A stretch of 64,000 bases of DNA from Actinoplanes lutulentus (GCF_003259845.1 NZ_QLMJ01000026.1:122996-186995), one strand, 5' to 3'; shown: positions 1-9,169, counted from the stretch's first letter. Program-made: numbers and translations. The notes: generated by a model not told the origin, from the letters alone.

Positions 1-435
1 GGCATGGGCGCCATCCCGGTGGAGCGCGCCGGCGGGCGGGCCGTGCTCAGCGCGTTCGACGCGGCGGTGCCGATCCTGCGCGCCGGCGGGCTGGTCGCGG
101 TCTTCCCGGAAGGCACCCGATCCCCCGACGGCCGTCTCTATCGAGGCCGCACCGGCGCGGTCCGCCTCGCCGCACAGGCCGGTGTCCCGATCGTCCCGGT
201 CGGCATCCTCGGGACCCGCGAGGCCCGCCCGGCCGACATCCTGCGCCCGAAACGGCGACCGATCTCGATCACCTTCGGACCGGCGCTGGACGTGGCCGGA
301 CGTGCTCAAACCCCGCGCGAGGCCCGTGCGCGCACCGACGAGCTGATGGCGACGATCCAGGCCATGACCGGTCAGGAGTACGTGCCGGCTTACGCGCCTT
401 CCTCGGCCTCACGGCGGCGGTCGATCGCGACGTAG
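1..435 (+). CDS. 1-acyl-glycerol-3-phosphate acyltransferase-like protein (PlsC family), 5' truncated
   Basis: This is the C-terminal part of a lysophosphatidate acyltransferase-type enzyme, which would transfer an acyl chain to a glycerophospholipid precursor at the membrane. The reading frame is open to the first base of the window, so the N-terminal HX4D catalytic motif lies outside it. Seen directly: FPEGTRSPDG, the PlsC block III motif that contacts the glycerol phosphate, followed by the GVPIVPVGI block IV. The last 46 bp overlap the 3' end of the convergent GGDEF response-regulator gene. The family assignment is firm; substrate is not determinable. An in-frame ATG at position 4 is probably internal. 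Confidence 0.85.
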   Translation, partial: GMGAIPVERAGGRAVLSAFDAAVPILRAGGLVAVFPEGTRSPDGRLYRGRTGAVRLAAQAGVPIVPVGILGTREARPADILRPKRRPISITFGPALDVAGRAQTPREARARTDELMATIQAMTGQEYVPAYAPSSASRRRSIAT

Positions 436-1394
436 GAGCCCGGCTGGGATTTCGCGACCTTCTTCATCTCCGAGGCGACCGCGATGACCACCCGGGGATC
501 GGCGAACCGGCGGCCCTCCGAGGTCGCCTGCGCCACCCCGATCGACAGCGTGACCAGAGCGGCTTTCTGCTTGTTGCCGCGCCGGTCCGGCACCTCGATG
601 AAACCCCGCTGGGCGTCGATCGGCTCGTAGAGGCGGTCGGCCACCCGCTCGAAATCGGTGACGGTGCGCTTGGTCAGCGGCAGGACCTGGTCCGGCGTAC
701 AGATGAAGACGAAGTCGTCGCCGCCGATGTGGCCCATGAAGATGGACGGCGGGCCGGTTTTCGCGCTGGCCCGCTGGAGGCTGCGTGCCAGCGCGATGAT
801 GAAGTCATCGCCGCGGTCGAAGCCGTAGACGTCGTTCACGCTCTTGAAGCGGTCGATGTCGATGTAACCCACCGAGTAATCGCCGCCGTTGCGCATCCGC
901 TCGCCGATCTCCCGGCGGACCCGCGCGTTGCCCGGCAGGCCGGTCAGCGGCGACACCTCACGGGCGTCCTTGTGACGGCGCAGCGTGGTGGAGACCCGCG
1001 CGATCAGCTCGGCCGTGTCGAACGGCTTGACCAGGTAATCGTCGGCGCCGGCGGTGAGGCCGACCACCTTGTCCACGGTCATGCTCTTCGCGGTCAGCAT
1101 GATCACCGGCAGCGCCGAGGTGAGCGGCTCGGCCCGGATCCGGCGGATCAGCTCGACGCCGTCCATCCGGGGCATCATCCAGTCGACCACGGCGAGACCC
1201 GGCCGGTGCGTCTCCATGACCTCGAGCGCTTCCTGACCGTCCTTGGCCCGGACCACCTCGAAGCCGTGCACCTTCAGGTTGAACTCGACGAAGCTGGCGA
1301 TGTCCTGGTCGTCGTCGACCACCAGGATCAGGTCGGGACCCTCCTCGGATTCCAGCTCCGGATCGATCTCGGGGCGGGACTCAGCCGCACTCAT
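390..1394 (-). CDS. Response regulator with C-terminal GGDEF-like (diguanylate cyclase) domain
   Basis: A cytoplasmic two-domain signalling protein of 334 residues. Residues 21-140 form a receiver domain with the acidic pocket VDDD, the phospho-acceptor Asp71 in VVDWMMPRMDG, and Lys123 in LVKPFD. A GGDEF-type domain follows from about residue 145, with LTGLPGN, the DIDRFKSVND metal/substrate segment and the signature loop as GGDDF (224-228) instead of GGDEF. No RxxD inhibitory site is visible just upstream of the loop. The E-to-D change may be compatible with activity but makes c-di-GMP synthesis uncertain. The gene lies 60 bp downstream of rpe and collides tail-to-tail with the PlsC-type gene. 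The same window encodes a BldD orthologue, a c-di-GMP receptor. Confidence 0.88.
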   Translation of the reverse strand: MSAAESRPEIDPELESEEGPDLILVVDDDQDIASFVEFNLKVHGFEVVRAKDGQEALEVMETHRPGLAVVDWMMPRMDGVELIRRIRAEPLTSALPVIMLTAKSMTVDKVVGLTAGADDYLVKPFDTAELIARVSTTLRRHKDAREVSPLTGLPGNARVRREIGERMRNGGDYSVGYIDIDRFKSVNDVYGFDRGDDFIIALARSLQRASAKTGPPSIFMGHIGGDDFVFICTPDQVLPLTKRTVTDFERVADRLYEPIDAQRGFIEVPDRRGNKQKAALVTLSIGVAQATSEGRRFADPRVVIAVASEMKKVAKSQPGSYVAIDRRREAEEGA

Positions 1395-1454
1395 CGCACC
1401 TTCCTGGACAGCGCCGGGGGACAGTGGTTCCGATGATGGTCCCTGAACGGGCCG

Positions 1455-2132
1455 TCACGCCACCCCCATCGCCCGGGCGGCGAGACCACGCAGCTTGCGG
1501 ATCGCCTCGGCCGGGTCGGCGGCGCCGTAGACGGCGGTGCCCGCGACGAACGCGTCGGCGCCCGCCTCGGCGGCCTGCTCGATGGTGTCGGCCGCGATGC
1601 CGCCGTCCACCTCGATCCGGATCTCCAGGTTGTTGACCTTGGCGCGGCGGCGCACGTCACGCACCTTGTCCAGCATCTCCGGCATGAACGCCTGGCCGCC
1701 GAAACCCGCCTTGATCGTCATGATCAGGATGGTGTCGAGGTAGGGCAGCAGCTCCAGGTACGGCTCGACCGGGGTGTCCCGGTCGATCGCCAGGCCCGCC
1801 TTGGAGCCGGCCGCGCGCAGCGTTTTCGCGAGAGCCACCGGGTCGTCGCAGGCCTCGGCGTGGAAGGTGACGTTGTAGGCGCCCGCTTCGGCGTACGCCG
1901 GGGCCCAGCGCTGCGGGTCGGTGATCATCAGGTGCACGTCGAACGGGATCGCCGTGGCTTTACGCAGGCTCTGCACCACGGGAAGGCCGAGCGTCAGGTT
2001 CGGCACGAAGTGGTTGTCCATGACGTCCACGTGGACCCAGTCCGCGGCCCCTTCGATCGCCCGCACCTCCTCCCCGAGCCGGGAGAAGTCGGAAGCAAGG
2101 ATGCTCGGCGCGATGATCGGCGACAGTTCCAC
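1455..2132 (-). CDS. rpe: Ribulose-phosphate 3-epimerase
   Basis: Interconverts ribulose 5-phosphate and xylulose 5-phosphate in the pentose phosphate pathway; cytoplasmic TIM barrel. The 225-residue product starts ELSPIIAPSILASDF and shows VHVDVMDNHFVPN, FDVHLMI and VDGGI, which carry the metal-binding His/Asp residues and phosphate-binding loop of the family. I chose the GTG at 2132 because family members begin a few residues before the PSILSAD-type motif; an upstream in-frame extension to 2369 has no family similarity and would run into the divergent acyltransferase gene. It is the last gene of the rsmB-fmt-def-priA neighbourhood in many actinobacteria, although here an acyltransferase gene separates it from rsmB. 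Confidence 0.95.
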   Translation of the reverse strand: MELSPIIAPSILASDFSRLGEEVRAIEGAADWVHVDVMDNHFVPNLTLGLPVVQSLRKATAIPFDVHLMITDPQRWAPAYAEAGAYNVTFHAEACDDPVALAKTLRAAGSKAGLAIDRDTPVEPYLELLPYLDTILIMTIKAGFGGQAFMPEMLDKVRDVRRRAKVNNLEIRIEVDGGIAADTIEQAAEAGADAFVAGTAVYGAADPAEAIRKLRGLAARAMGVA

Positions 2133-2251
2133 GGCTGAAAGTGTATGGCCCGGGCGGCCGGGCGCACACTTGCCCGGTTGTATCTCACCTGGCAATGCCC
2201 TGGCCATGGGGACCATGTGCGCCACCTGTGGTCTATGTATTGTTACCCGCC

Positions 2252-3514
2252 ATGACGCTTCTCCCCGGCCTGCGGCGGCCGGAGCCCGCCGCCCCGGCAG
2301 AGCAGGGCGGTGCCCGCCCGCGCACCAACCGGCTCGCCGCGCTCGACGGCCTGCGCCTCGTCGCGGCACTCATCGTGTCGCTGTACCACTACACCGGTTA
2401 CACCCGTGGCGTCGAGGACTCCTGGGGCGTGAAGCCGGAAACCGCCTTCCCCACGCTGCATCACGTCGGTCAGTACGGCTGGATGGGCGTTCAGCTGTTC
2501 TTCATGATCAGCGGTTTCGTCATCTGCATGAGCTGCTGGGGCCGGACGCCAGGGGCGTTCTTCCAGTCCCGGATCATCCGGCTGTTCCCGGCGTACTGGG
2601 CCGCCGTGCTGATCACCACCGCGGTCATCACCATCTGGCCGGTGGTGCGCAACCCGAAGAGCTGGCACGACGTGGTCCTCAACCTGACCATGCTGCAGGC
2701 GCCGATCGGGGCCCCGCACGTGGACGCGGTGTACTGGACCCTCTGGAACGAGGCGCTCTTCTACCTGCTCTTCACCGTCGTGGTGTGGCGCGGGCTCACT
2801 CTGCGCCGCACGGTGATCTTCGGGTACTCCTGGCTGCTCGCCTCGGCGATCTCCTTCCAGACGGACTTCCCGCTGCTGAAGGTTCTGCTCCAGGCCGAGT
2901 ACGCGCCGTTCTTCGTCGCCGGCATCACCCTGTACCTGATCCACCGGTTCGGGCCGGACATGCTGCTCTGGGGGCTGCTCGCGGCGTCGTTCGCGATGGC
3001 CCAGTACTGGACGTTCCGGCGGGTCGGCTACGTCGGCCGTACCCACCTGGACGCCCAGCTGTCCGGCACGGTCGGCGCGATCCTGGTGACGCTCTTCTTC
3101 CTGATCCTGCTGGCGATCGCCCTCGGGTACACCTCGCGCATCCAGTGGCGCTGGCTGACCACGGCCGGGCTGCTGACCTACCCGTTCTACCTGCTGCACG
3201 AGAACATCGGCTGGACGATCATCTACGGCATCCGCGACTTCGCGCCGCGGCCGGTGGTGCTGGCCGTCGTCATCGCGATCATGCTGGTGTCGGCGTACCT
3301 GTTGCATCGTCTGTTCGAGAAGCCGATTGCCCGGATTCTGAAGACGAAGCTCGCTGCGGCGGCGGGATCTCTCGGCCGCGGTGACCGGTACGCGTCCGCG
3401 CGCCCGGCAGCGCCGGCCGCTCCGGCCGCTGAGGTCGCGCCGGTGTCGCCCGCCCCCGTCATCCCGGGGCAGCGTGCCTCCACGGAGAACGAGGGCGTGA
3501 CGGCGGTCCGATAG
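2252..3514 (+). CDS. Acyltransferase 3 family membrane protein (OafA/YrhL-like)
   Basis: An integral membrane acyltransferase of 420 residues. After a short Pro/Ala-rich N-terminus comes the hallmark LDGLRLVAALIVSLYHY (first membrane helix with the conserved Arg and His), then about ten hydrophobic segments, ending with a charged Ala/Pro-rich cytoplasmic tail of about 50 residues. Family members O-acylate surface polysaccharides, peptidoglycan or secondary metabolites; the acceptor here cannot be read from sequence. The ATG at 2252 was preferred to one at 2141 because the intervening residues are not family-like. It is transcribed divergently from rpe and ends just before a strong bidirectional terminator shared with rsmB. 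It is not part of the usual rsmB-rpe neighbourhood, so it looks like an insertion. Confidence 0.85.
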   Translation: MTLLPGLRRPEPAAPAEQGGARPRTNRLAALDGLRLVAALIVSLYHYTGYTRGVEDSWGVKPETAFPTLHHVGQYGWMGVQLFFMISGFVICMSCWGRTPGAFFQSRIIRLFPAYWAAVLITTAVITIWPVVRNPKSWHDVVLNLTMLQAPIGAPHVDAVYWTLWNEALFYLLFTVVVWRGLTLRRTVIFGYSWLLASAISFQTDFPLLKVLLQAEYAPFFVAGITLYLIHRFGPDMLLWGLLAASFAMAQYWTFRRVGYVGRTHLDAQLSGTVGAILVTLFFLILLAIALGYTSRIQWRWLTTAGLLTYPFYLLHENIGWTIIYGIRDFAPRPVVLAVVIAIMLVSAYLLHRLFEKPIARILKTKLAAAAGSLGRGDRYASARPAAPAAPAAEVAPVSPAPVIPGQRASTENEGVTAVR

Positions 3515-3528
3515 TTCGCTTCACACGG

Positions 3529-3559
3529 AAAAGGCCGGGCCCATCGGGCCCGGCCTTTT
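3529..3559. terminator. Bidirectional intrinsic terminator between the acyltransferase gene and rsmB
   Basis: A perfect 14-bp stem (AAAAGGCCGGGCCC with its complement) around a 3-nt loop, with A-rich start and T-rich end, so it reads as a Rho-independent terminator on both strands. It lies between two convergent genes. Confidence 0.85.
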
Positions 3560-3585
3560 CCGTTCGTTCGTTCTTCGCGCTCTGC

Positions 3586-5082
3586 TCAGCTCGTGCGGCG
3601 CAGGACCGCCAGGAACATCGCGTCCGTGCCGTGCCGGTGCGGCCACAGCTGCACCGTCGGGCCGGGGCCGAGGCCCGGCATGCCCGGCGGCAGCAGCGGC
3701 CGGGCGTCCACGAAGTCCACCTCGACACCACTCCGGCGGGCGCCCTCGCTCACCGTCACCTGCGTCTCGACCATGTGCGGCGAACACGTCACGTACGCCA
3801 CCACGCCACCCGGCCGGACCGCCCGCAGCGCCGCCACCAGCAGTTCCCGCTGCAGCTTCGTCAGCGGCGGCAGGTCGGCCGGCTGACGACGCCAGCGCGC
3901 CTCGGGACGACGCCGCAGCGAGCCGAGCCCGGTGCACGGCGCGTCGACCAGAACCCGGTCGAACGACTCCTCCGGCAGGTCCGGGTCACGCCCGACCGAC
4001 CGGCCGTCCATCGGCAGCACCGTCACCGGCATGCCCTCGGTGGCCTGGTCGACCAGGCGGGCCCGGTGCTCGGACACCTCGACCGCGGTCACCTCGGCGC
4101 CACGGCCGGAGGCGATCGCGCCGATCAGGCCGGTCTTGCCGCCCGGGCCGGCACACAGGTCCAGCCAGCGGTTGTCCCGGCCCTCGACCGGCGCGGCCAG
4201 CAGCGCGGCCGCGACCAGCTGCGAGCCCTCGTCCTGCACGTGGGCGCGACCCTCACGGATGGCGGCCATCTCGCGCGGCGCGCCACCGTTCAGATAGACC
4301 GCGTACGGCGAGAACGCGCCGGGAACACCGTCCACCTCGTCGGCCAGGTCGATCGCGTCCGCCCGGCCGGGGCGCGCGCACAGGTGCACGGCCGGCGGCT
4401 GGTTGTCCTCGATCAGCAGGCGGGCCGTCTCCTCCAGGTCGCCGCCGAGCGCCTCGGCGAACGACCGGATGATCCACTGCGGGTGGTGGTGGATCACCGA
4501 CAGGTTGGCGATCGGGTCGGCCTCGTAATCCGGCGCGACCTTGGTCAGCCACCCGTCCAGCGGCGTCTCGGAGACCGTACGCATCACCGCGTTCGCGAAA
4601 CCGGAGGCTCCCGGCGCGACCGCGCGGACCAGGTCGACCGTCTGGTTCACCGCGGCGTGCGCCGGCACCCGGGTGTAGAGCAGCTGGTAGACGCCGAGCC
4701 GCAGAGCGTCCCGGGCCGGCGGGTCGATCCGGGCGACTTCCCGGCCGGCCGCGTCCGCGATGATCAGGTCGATGGTGCCGAGCGCGCGGAGCGTCCCGTA
4801 CGTCAGCTCGGTCGCGAACGCCGCGTCCCGGCCGTGCAGACCCATCCCGCCGAGGATCTCGGAGAGGACCAGGTTCGCGTACGCGTCATCGCGGTGCACC
4901 GCGGCGATCGCCTCGTACGCGGCCTGGCGTGCCGGGTCGGACGGCGGGCGACCGGCGCGCGGCGCCCGGCCACTGCGGAAGTCACGCCCGTCCCTGCCGT
5001 CGCGGCCGTCACGGCCGTAACCTGGCCCCGCCGGCCGGCGCGGACCGCCGCTGTGCGGCCGCGATGCGCGATGTTCCGTCAT
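3586..5082 (-). CDS. rsmB: 16S rRNA (cytosine-967-C5)-methyltransferase RsmB (Sun/Fmu)
   Basis: SAM-dependent methyltransferase that makes m5C967 in 16S rRNA. The 498-residue product has a basic Gly/Arg-rich extension (first ~45 residues), a NusB-like RNA-binding domain (about 45-170) and a Rossmann methyltransferase domain with LDLCAGPGGKTG for SAM. The two cysteines of the m5C mechanism are visible: Cys383 in DAPCTGLGS and Cys433 in VTCSPH. Its ATG overlaps the fmt stop by 4 bp, implying translational coupling. The RGG-like repeats of Gly-Arg-Asp at the N-terminus (GRDGRDGRDGRD) are an added disordered tail. It terminates at the hairpin 3529-3559. Confidence 0.95.
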   Translation of the reverse strand: MTEHRASRPHSGGPRRPAGPGYGRDGRDGRDGRDFRSGRAPRAGRPPSDPARQAAYEAIAAVHRDDAYANLVLSEILGGMGLHGRDAAFATELTYGTLRALGTIDLIIADAAGREVARIDPPARDALRLGVYQLLYTRVPAHAAVNQTVDLVRAVAPGASGFANAVMRTVSETPLDGWLTKVAPDYEADPIANLSVIHHHPQWIIRSFAEALGGDLEETARLLIEDNQPPAVHLCARPGRADAIDLADEVDGVPGAFSPYAVYLNGGAPREMAAIREGRAHVQDEGSQLVAAALLAAPVEGRDNRWLDLCAGPGGKTGLIGAIASGRGAEVTAVEVSEHRARLVDQATEGMPVTVLPMDGRSVGRDPDLPEESFDRVLVDAPCTGLGSLRRRPEARWRRQPADLPPLTKLQRELLVAALRAVRPGGVVAYVTCSPHMVETQVTVSEGARRSGVEVDFVDARPLLPPGMPGLGPGPTVQLWPHRHGTDAMFLAVLRRTS

Positions 5083-6005
5083 GCGAATTTCTCCCCTGCT
5101 TGGATCCGCATGCCTCGCGCCCAGTCGGTGGCGGACATCGGTTTCTTACCGGCGGCCCGGACCTCGCCGAGAATCACCGGAGTTGTCGCGGTGCCGGCCA
5201 GCACCTGCGTACGTTCGACCAGCAGCTCACCGGGCGGAAGCGAGCCGGCGTTCGCCACCGGGCGTACCGGTCCCAGCTTCAGCCGATCGCCGCGCAGCGT
5301 CGTCCACGCGCCCGGCGCCGGAGTGCAGGCGCGGATCCGCCGGTCCACCGCGAACGCCGGGTCGTCCCAGCGGATCCGGGCGTCGTCGACGGTCAGTTTC
5401 GGCGCGAACGAGACACCGTCGGCCGGCTGCGGGTGAGCCCGGGCAGTGCCCGCCTCGATCGCGTCGAGCACCGCGACCAGCAGGCCGGCGCCCTCGACAG
5501 CGAGCCGGGCCAGCATGTCACCCGAGGTGTCGTTGAATCGGATCTGATCGGTCAGCGTGCCGTAGATCGGGCCGGTGTCCAGCCCCGCCTCCAGCTCGAA
5601 GACACTGGCGCCGGTCACCGAGTCGCCGTGCAGCACCGCGTGCTGCACCGGCGCGGCACCACGCCAGGCCGGCAGCAGCGAGAAGTGCAGGTTCAGCCAG
5701 CCGCGTTTCGGGATCTCCAGCGCGCTCGGCGGGACCAGAGCGCCGTACGCCACCACGGGCACACAGTCCGGCGCGATCTGACGCAGCCGCTCCTGGAACT
5801 CGGGGTCACGCGGTTTCTCCGGGGTGAGCACCTCGATGCCGCGCTCGTCGGCCCACGCACCGGCGGGCGAGCGGACCAGGCGGCGGCCACGGCCGGCCGG
5901 CGCGTCCGGACGGGTCAGAACCGCGACCAGCTCGTGGCGGGAGGCGGCGATCGCGTCGAGACTCGGGATCGCGACCTCGGGTGTGCCGGCGAAGACTATC
6001 CGCAT
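5079..6005 (-). CDS. fmt: Methionyl-tRNA formyltransferase
   Basis: Formylates the initiator Met-tRNA using 10-formyl-tetrahydrofolate. The 308-residue protein has the expected length and two-domain form: an N-terminal Rossmann catalytic domain with Asn105, His107 (HFSLLPAWRG, 107-116) and Asp143, the Asn/His/Asp triad of the family, and a C-terminal OB-like tRNA-binding domain from about residue 210. It begins MRIVFAGTPE at the ATG 6005. It sits 4 bp after def, so the enzymes that add and later remove the formyl group are encoded together, and it overlaps rsmB by 4 bp. Confidence 0.96.
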   Translation of the reverse strand: MRIVFAGTPEVAIPSLDAIAASRHELVAVLTRPDAPAGRGRRLVRSPAGAWADERGIEVLTPEKPRDPEFQERLRQIAPDCVPVVAYGALVPPSALEIPKRGWLNLHFSLLPAWRGAAPVQHAVLHGDSVTGASVFELEAGLDTGPIYGTLTDQIRFNDTSGDMLARLAVEGAGLLVAVLDAIEAGTARAHPQPADGVSFAPKLTVDDARIRWDDPAFAVDRRIRACTPAPGAWTTLRGDRLKLGPVRPVANAGSLPPGELLVERTQVLAGTATTPVILGEVRAAGKKPMSATDWARGMRIQAGEKFA

Positions 6006-6009
6006 GTGA

Positions 6010-6561
6010 TCACCGCCCGAACCCGAAGATGCTGTGCGGGCTCTCCTTGACCGTCGGAGGCTTGCCGGCGTCGTACCACTCGGCGGAACGGATCTGCTTC
6101 ATCGCCTCCTTGCGGGAGGCGGCGTCCAGCCGGTCCAGGAACAGAACGCCGTCGAGGTGATCGGTCTCGTGCTGCACGCAGCGGGCCATCAGGCCGGTGC
6201 CGACGAGCTGGATCGGCTCGCCGTGCTCGTTGAAACCGTTCGCGACCGCGTTCTGCCGGCGCTTGGTGTCGATGTAGATGCCGGGGATGGAGAGACAGCC
6301 CTCGGGGCCGTCCTGCTCCTCGTCGTCCGGGAAGGAGAGCACCGGGTTGACGATGTGGCCGACCACGTCGTCGACGTCGAAGGTGAAGACGCGCAGACCG
6401 ACGCCGAGCTGCGGGGCGGCCAGTCCGGCGCCACCCTCGTCCTGCATCGTTTCGACCAGGTCCTTGACCAGATTACGCAGTTCCTTGTCGAAATCGACGA
6501 CGGTGTCGGCCGGGGTACGCAGGACCGGGTCGCCGAAAAGACGGATGGGCTGGACGGTCAC
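6010..6561 (-). CDS. def: Peptide deformylase
   Basis: Removes the N-formyl group from nascent proteins; a metal (usually Fe2+) hydrolase. All three family motifs are intact in the 183-residue product: GAGLAAPQ (44-51), EGCLS (87-91, metal-binding Cys89) and HETDH (131-135, metal-binding His131 and His135 and catalytic Glu132). Starts at a GTG with an AGGAG element upstream on the coding strand. It lies between priA and fmt, coupled to fmt by a 4-bp gap. Confidence 0.96.
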   Translation of the reverse strand: MTVQPIRLFGDPVLRTPADTVVDFDKELRNLVKDLVETMQDEGGAGLAAPQLGVGLRVFTFDVDDVVGHIVNPVLSFPDDEEQDGPEGCLSIPGIYIDTKRRQNAVANGFNEHGEPIQLVGTGLMARCVQHETDHLDGVLFLDRLDAASRKEAMKQIRSAEWYDAGKPPTVKESPHSIFGFGR

Positions 6562-6630
6562 GCGGCGAAACTCCTGACTGTGGTGGCTTGCACCCGCCCA
6601 GTCTACGTTTCGTTCTTCTTACGGCTGAGG

Positions 6631-9066
6631 TCAGAACAGGTCGGCCGGATCCACCTGGATGCGTACCGGCTGAGCCGCCTTGCGCGTGCTGCGCATCGCG
6701 GCCGCCTCGTGCAGCGCCCGCGCCAGGTCACCGGCCTTGGATCGGGACACCCGCAGCAGCATCCGCTCCTGTTCCTCGGGGGCCTCGCCACCGTTCGCCG
6801 GTGGGCCACCGCGGGCCGGCGTTGCCGGAACCGGGCCGAGCACCTCGGCGCCGTCCGGCAGGCTCGCATGGGCCAGCAGGTCGGCCACCGCCGCCGCCGT
6901 ACCGGTGACACTCGCCATCCGGGCGGCCGGTGGAAAGCCCAGCTCACGGCGTTCAGCCAGCTCACGAGCGGCGAACCAGCCCGGGTCCCAGCGCAGCAGC
7001 GCCTGCACCGGCGCGAGCGATCCGTCCGCCACGACGACCACCTTGCCGCCTTTGTTGGCCGGCTGAGCCAGCGCCGCCGCGTTCAGCCAGCGGCGCATCG
7101 TCTCCTCAGCGGCACGCAGATCGGAACGGCTCAGCAACGCCCACGCGTCGAGCAGCAGCACCGCTCCATATCCCCCGCCCTCGGCGGCCGGCTCGGCGCC
7201 GGGCGTGGAGACCACCACGGACGCGACCCCCGGGACCGTGACCAAGACCTCATCCTTGCCCGATGTGCGCACCGGCACACCCGGGAAGGCACGGCCCAGC
7301 TCCTCGGCGGTCCGCCGGGCACCGGTCACCGAGGCACGCAGCCGCCGCTCACCACAGGCCGGGCACGAGTACGCCGCCGACCCCCGGCCGCACCAGTGAC
7401 AGATCGGCACGTCCCGCGCGCCCTGCAGCCCCAGCGGCCCGGCACAGTGCGGGCACCGTGCCGGCGTCCGGCACTCGGCACACGCCACCGACGGCAGATA
7501 ACCCCGGCGCGGCACCTGGACCAGCACCGGAGCGTCGTTCTGCAGAGCCTGCCGCGCGGTCTGCCACGCCAGGCTGGGCAGCCGCGCACTCACCGCACCC
7601 GGGTCGCGAGCCAGCTGCGGGTCATCCCCGGTGGGCGCGATCGCCGGCGACCGCCGGCGCAGCACGGCGCGCTCCGCGACGATCTCTTTCGCCCACCCGG
7701 TCTCCAGCAACAACTGCGCTTCCCCGGTACGCGCGAAGCCCCCCACCAGCACACCGCAGTCGGCCAGCTGAGCCCGGGTGAGCAGCACCTCCCGAGCATG
7801 CGGGTAAGGCGCCCGAGGCTCGGCGAGCACATCGTCACCGTCGTCCCAGATGACCACGAGCCCGAGCTTCTCCACCGGCGCCCACATGGCCGCCCGGGTC
7901 CCGGCCACCACCGGCACCCGATGCCGGCTGGCAGCGAGAAACCGCCGGTAACGCTCGGCCGGCCCGAGAGCCGCGTTCAACGCGACGTGCCGCCCCTCAC
8001 CGAGCACGGCACCGAGAGCCCGATCAACCCGGTCGAGATCCCGGGCGTCCGCGACCACGATGACAACCCCACGCCCGCCGCGCACGGTGGCAGCGGCAGC
8101 CTCAGCGATCCGGGCGGCCCAGTCCTCCCCCGGCAGCCCCGACCACACAGCCCGAGCAGCCCGCCCGTCCTCCAGAGCCCGCAGATATCCCAGCCCGGTC
8201 GCATAGGAGTCCCACCCACCCGGAGCCGGCCCCCGAATCTCCCCCAGCCCGCCCCCAGCGGCCGGGCCCACTAGCAGCGGCCCTAAGCCCGCGCCCAGCC
8301 GCGCCGCAGCCGCAGTCCCTGGCCCAGCCTCTGTCCAGGTCTCAGCCTCAATCCCAGGCCCAGCCTTAATCCGGGTCGCAGCCCCAGGCCCAGCCTCAGA
8401 CCGGGCCTCAGTCCCGGGCCCAGCCTCAGTCCCGGGCCCAGCCTCAGTCCCGGGCCCAGCCTCAGTCCCGGGCCCAGCCTCAGTCCCGGGCCCGCCCTCA
8501 GTTCCGGCCTCAGCCTCGGGCTCAGCCTCAGCCGACGCCAAGTCCTCGGCCTCGTTCTCACCTGCGACCGACGCAGCAGGCTCAGCTGTGTCCGGCTCTG
8601 TTGTGTGCGGTTCTGTTGTGTGCGGCTCAGAATCCGGCGTGGCCGGGGTCGCCTCTGCGATGGTTGGCTTGGCCGGCGCGGCCTGGGTCTCGACCCGCGC
8701 GTGCCGAGGCGGAACCGCCAGCCGCAGCACGTCGGCGAGGTTGCCCGCGTAACGATCGGCGACCGCCCGCGCGAGCCTGGCGATCTCCGGATCGAGCACC
8801 CGCTCGGCCGAGACGACCTTCTCCAGATATGACAGCTTGCCGCCGTGACCGGACGACTCCACCCGCTCCAGCAGGAAGCCGCTCATCAACTGCCCGGCGA
8901 ACCGCACCTTGACCCGCACACCAGGCTGCGCGGCCTCGTCGTCGGCCGCCGCCACCAGATAGTCGAACGGCCGATCGAGGTGCGGCAGCGCCACATCGAC
9001 GCAGACTCGGGCGACCGGCAGCCGCTCGGCCGGTTCCCGTTCACTGCGCGCACCCTTGGTCCCCAT
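6631..9066 (-). CDS. priA: Primosomal protein N' PriA, actinobacterial type lacking helicase motifs, with repetitive insertion
   Basis: Replication-restart protein homologue of 811 residues. Residues 20-125 form the 3'BD-like N-terminal domain. Residues ~125-275 are a low-complexity Glu/Ala/Gly/Pro/Thr insertion with repeated EAGPGT hexapeptides. The remainder is helicase-like, with a zinc-binding segment (~526-572) containing four CxxC pairs (CAEC, CPHC, CHWC, CPAC). No GxGKT Walker A is visible, and the DEAH position reads as a WDDGDD-like stretch, so ATPase and helicase activity are unlikely; actinobacterial PriA proteins are known to be degenerate in this way. I chose ATG 9066 (MGTKGARSER); the upstream in-frame extension is not family-like. 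It lies 69 bp upstream of def, with a long repeat-rich gap before it. Confidence 0.9.
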   Translation of the reverse strand: MGTKGARSEREPAERLPVARVCVDVALPHLDRPFDYLVAAADDEAAQPGVRVKVRFAGQLMSGFLLERVESSGHGGKLSYLEKVVSAERVLDPEIARLARAVADRYAGNLADVLRLAVPPRHARVETQAAPAKPTIAEATPATPDSEPHTTEPHTTEPDTAEPAASVAGENEAEDLASAEAEPEAEAGTEGGPGTEAGPGTEAGPGTEAGPGTEAGPGTEARSEAGPGAATRIKAGPGIEAETWTEAGPGTAAAARLGAGLGPLLVGPAAGGGLGEIRGPAPGGWDSYATGLGYLRALEDGRAARAVWSGLPGEDWAARIAEAAAATVRGGRGVVIVVADARDLDRVDRALGAVLGEGRHVALNAALGPAERYRRFLAASRHRVPVVAGTRAAMWAPVEKLGLVVIWDDGDDVLAEPRAPYPHAREVLLTRAQLADCGVLVGGFARTGEAQLLLETGWAKEIVAERAVLRRRSPAIAPTGDDPQLARDPGAVSARLPSLAWQTARQALQNDAPVLVQVPRRGYLPSVACAECRTPARCPHCAGPLGLQGARDVPICHWCGRGSAAYSCPACGERRLRASVTGARRTAEELGRAFPGVPVRTSGKDEVLVTVPGVASVVVSTPGAEPAAEGGGYGAVLLLDAWALLSRSDLRAAEETMRRWLNAAALAQPANKGGKVVVVADGSLAPVQALLRWDPGWFAARELAERRELGFPPAARMASVTGTAAAVADLLAHASLPDGAEVLGPVPATPARGGPPANGGEAPEEQERMLLRVSRSKAGDLARALHEAAAMRSTRKAAQPVRIQVDPADLF
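8405..8494 (-). repeat. 18-bp in-frame tandem repeat inside priA (five units)
   Basis: Five consecutive copies of GCCTCAGTCCCGGGCCCA on the + strand (the last with one change), encoding (EAGPGT)n on the minus strand. Degenerate relatives continue on both sides (about 8300-8530). An 18-bp unit preserves the reading frame, so copy number could vary without disrupting PriA. Confidence 0.9.
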
Positions 9067-9169
9067 CGCCGAACATTCTGCCCGGCCCCTACGACAACTC
9101 TGCCCGGACACCGCCCCACCACACGTGAGACACCACTCAACCCGCCACCCAAAGCTCGGCTGTACCCCA

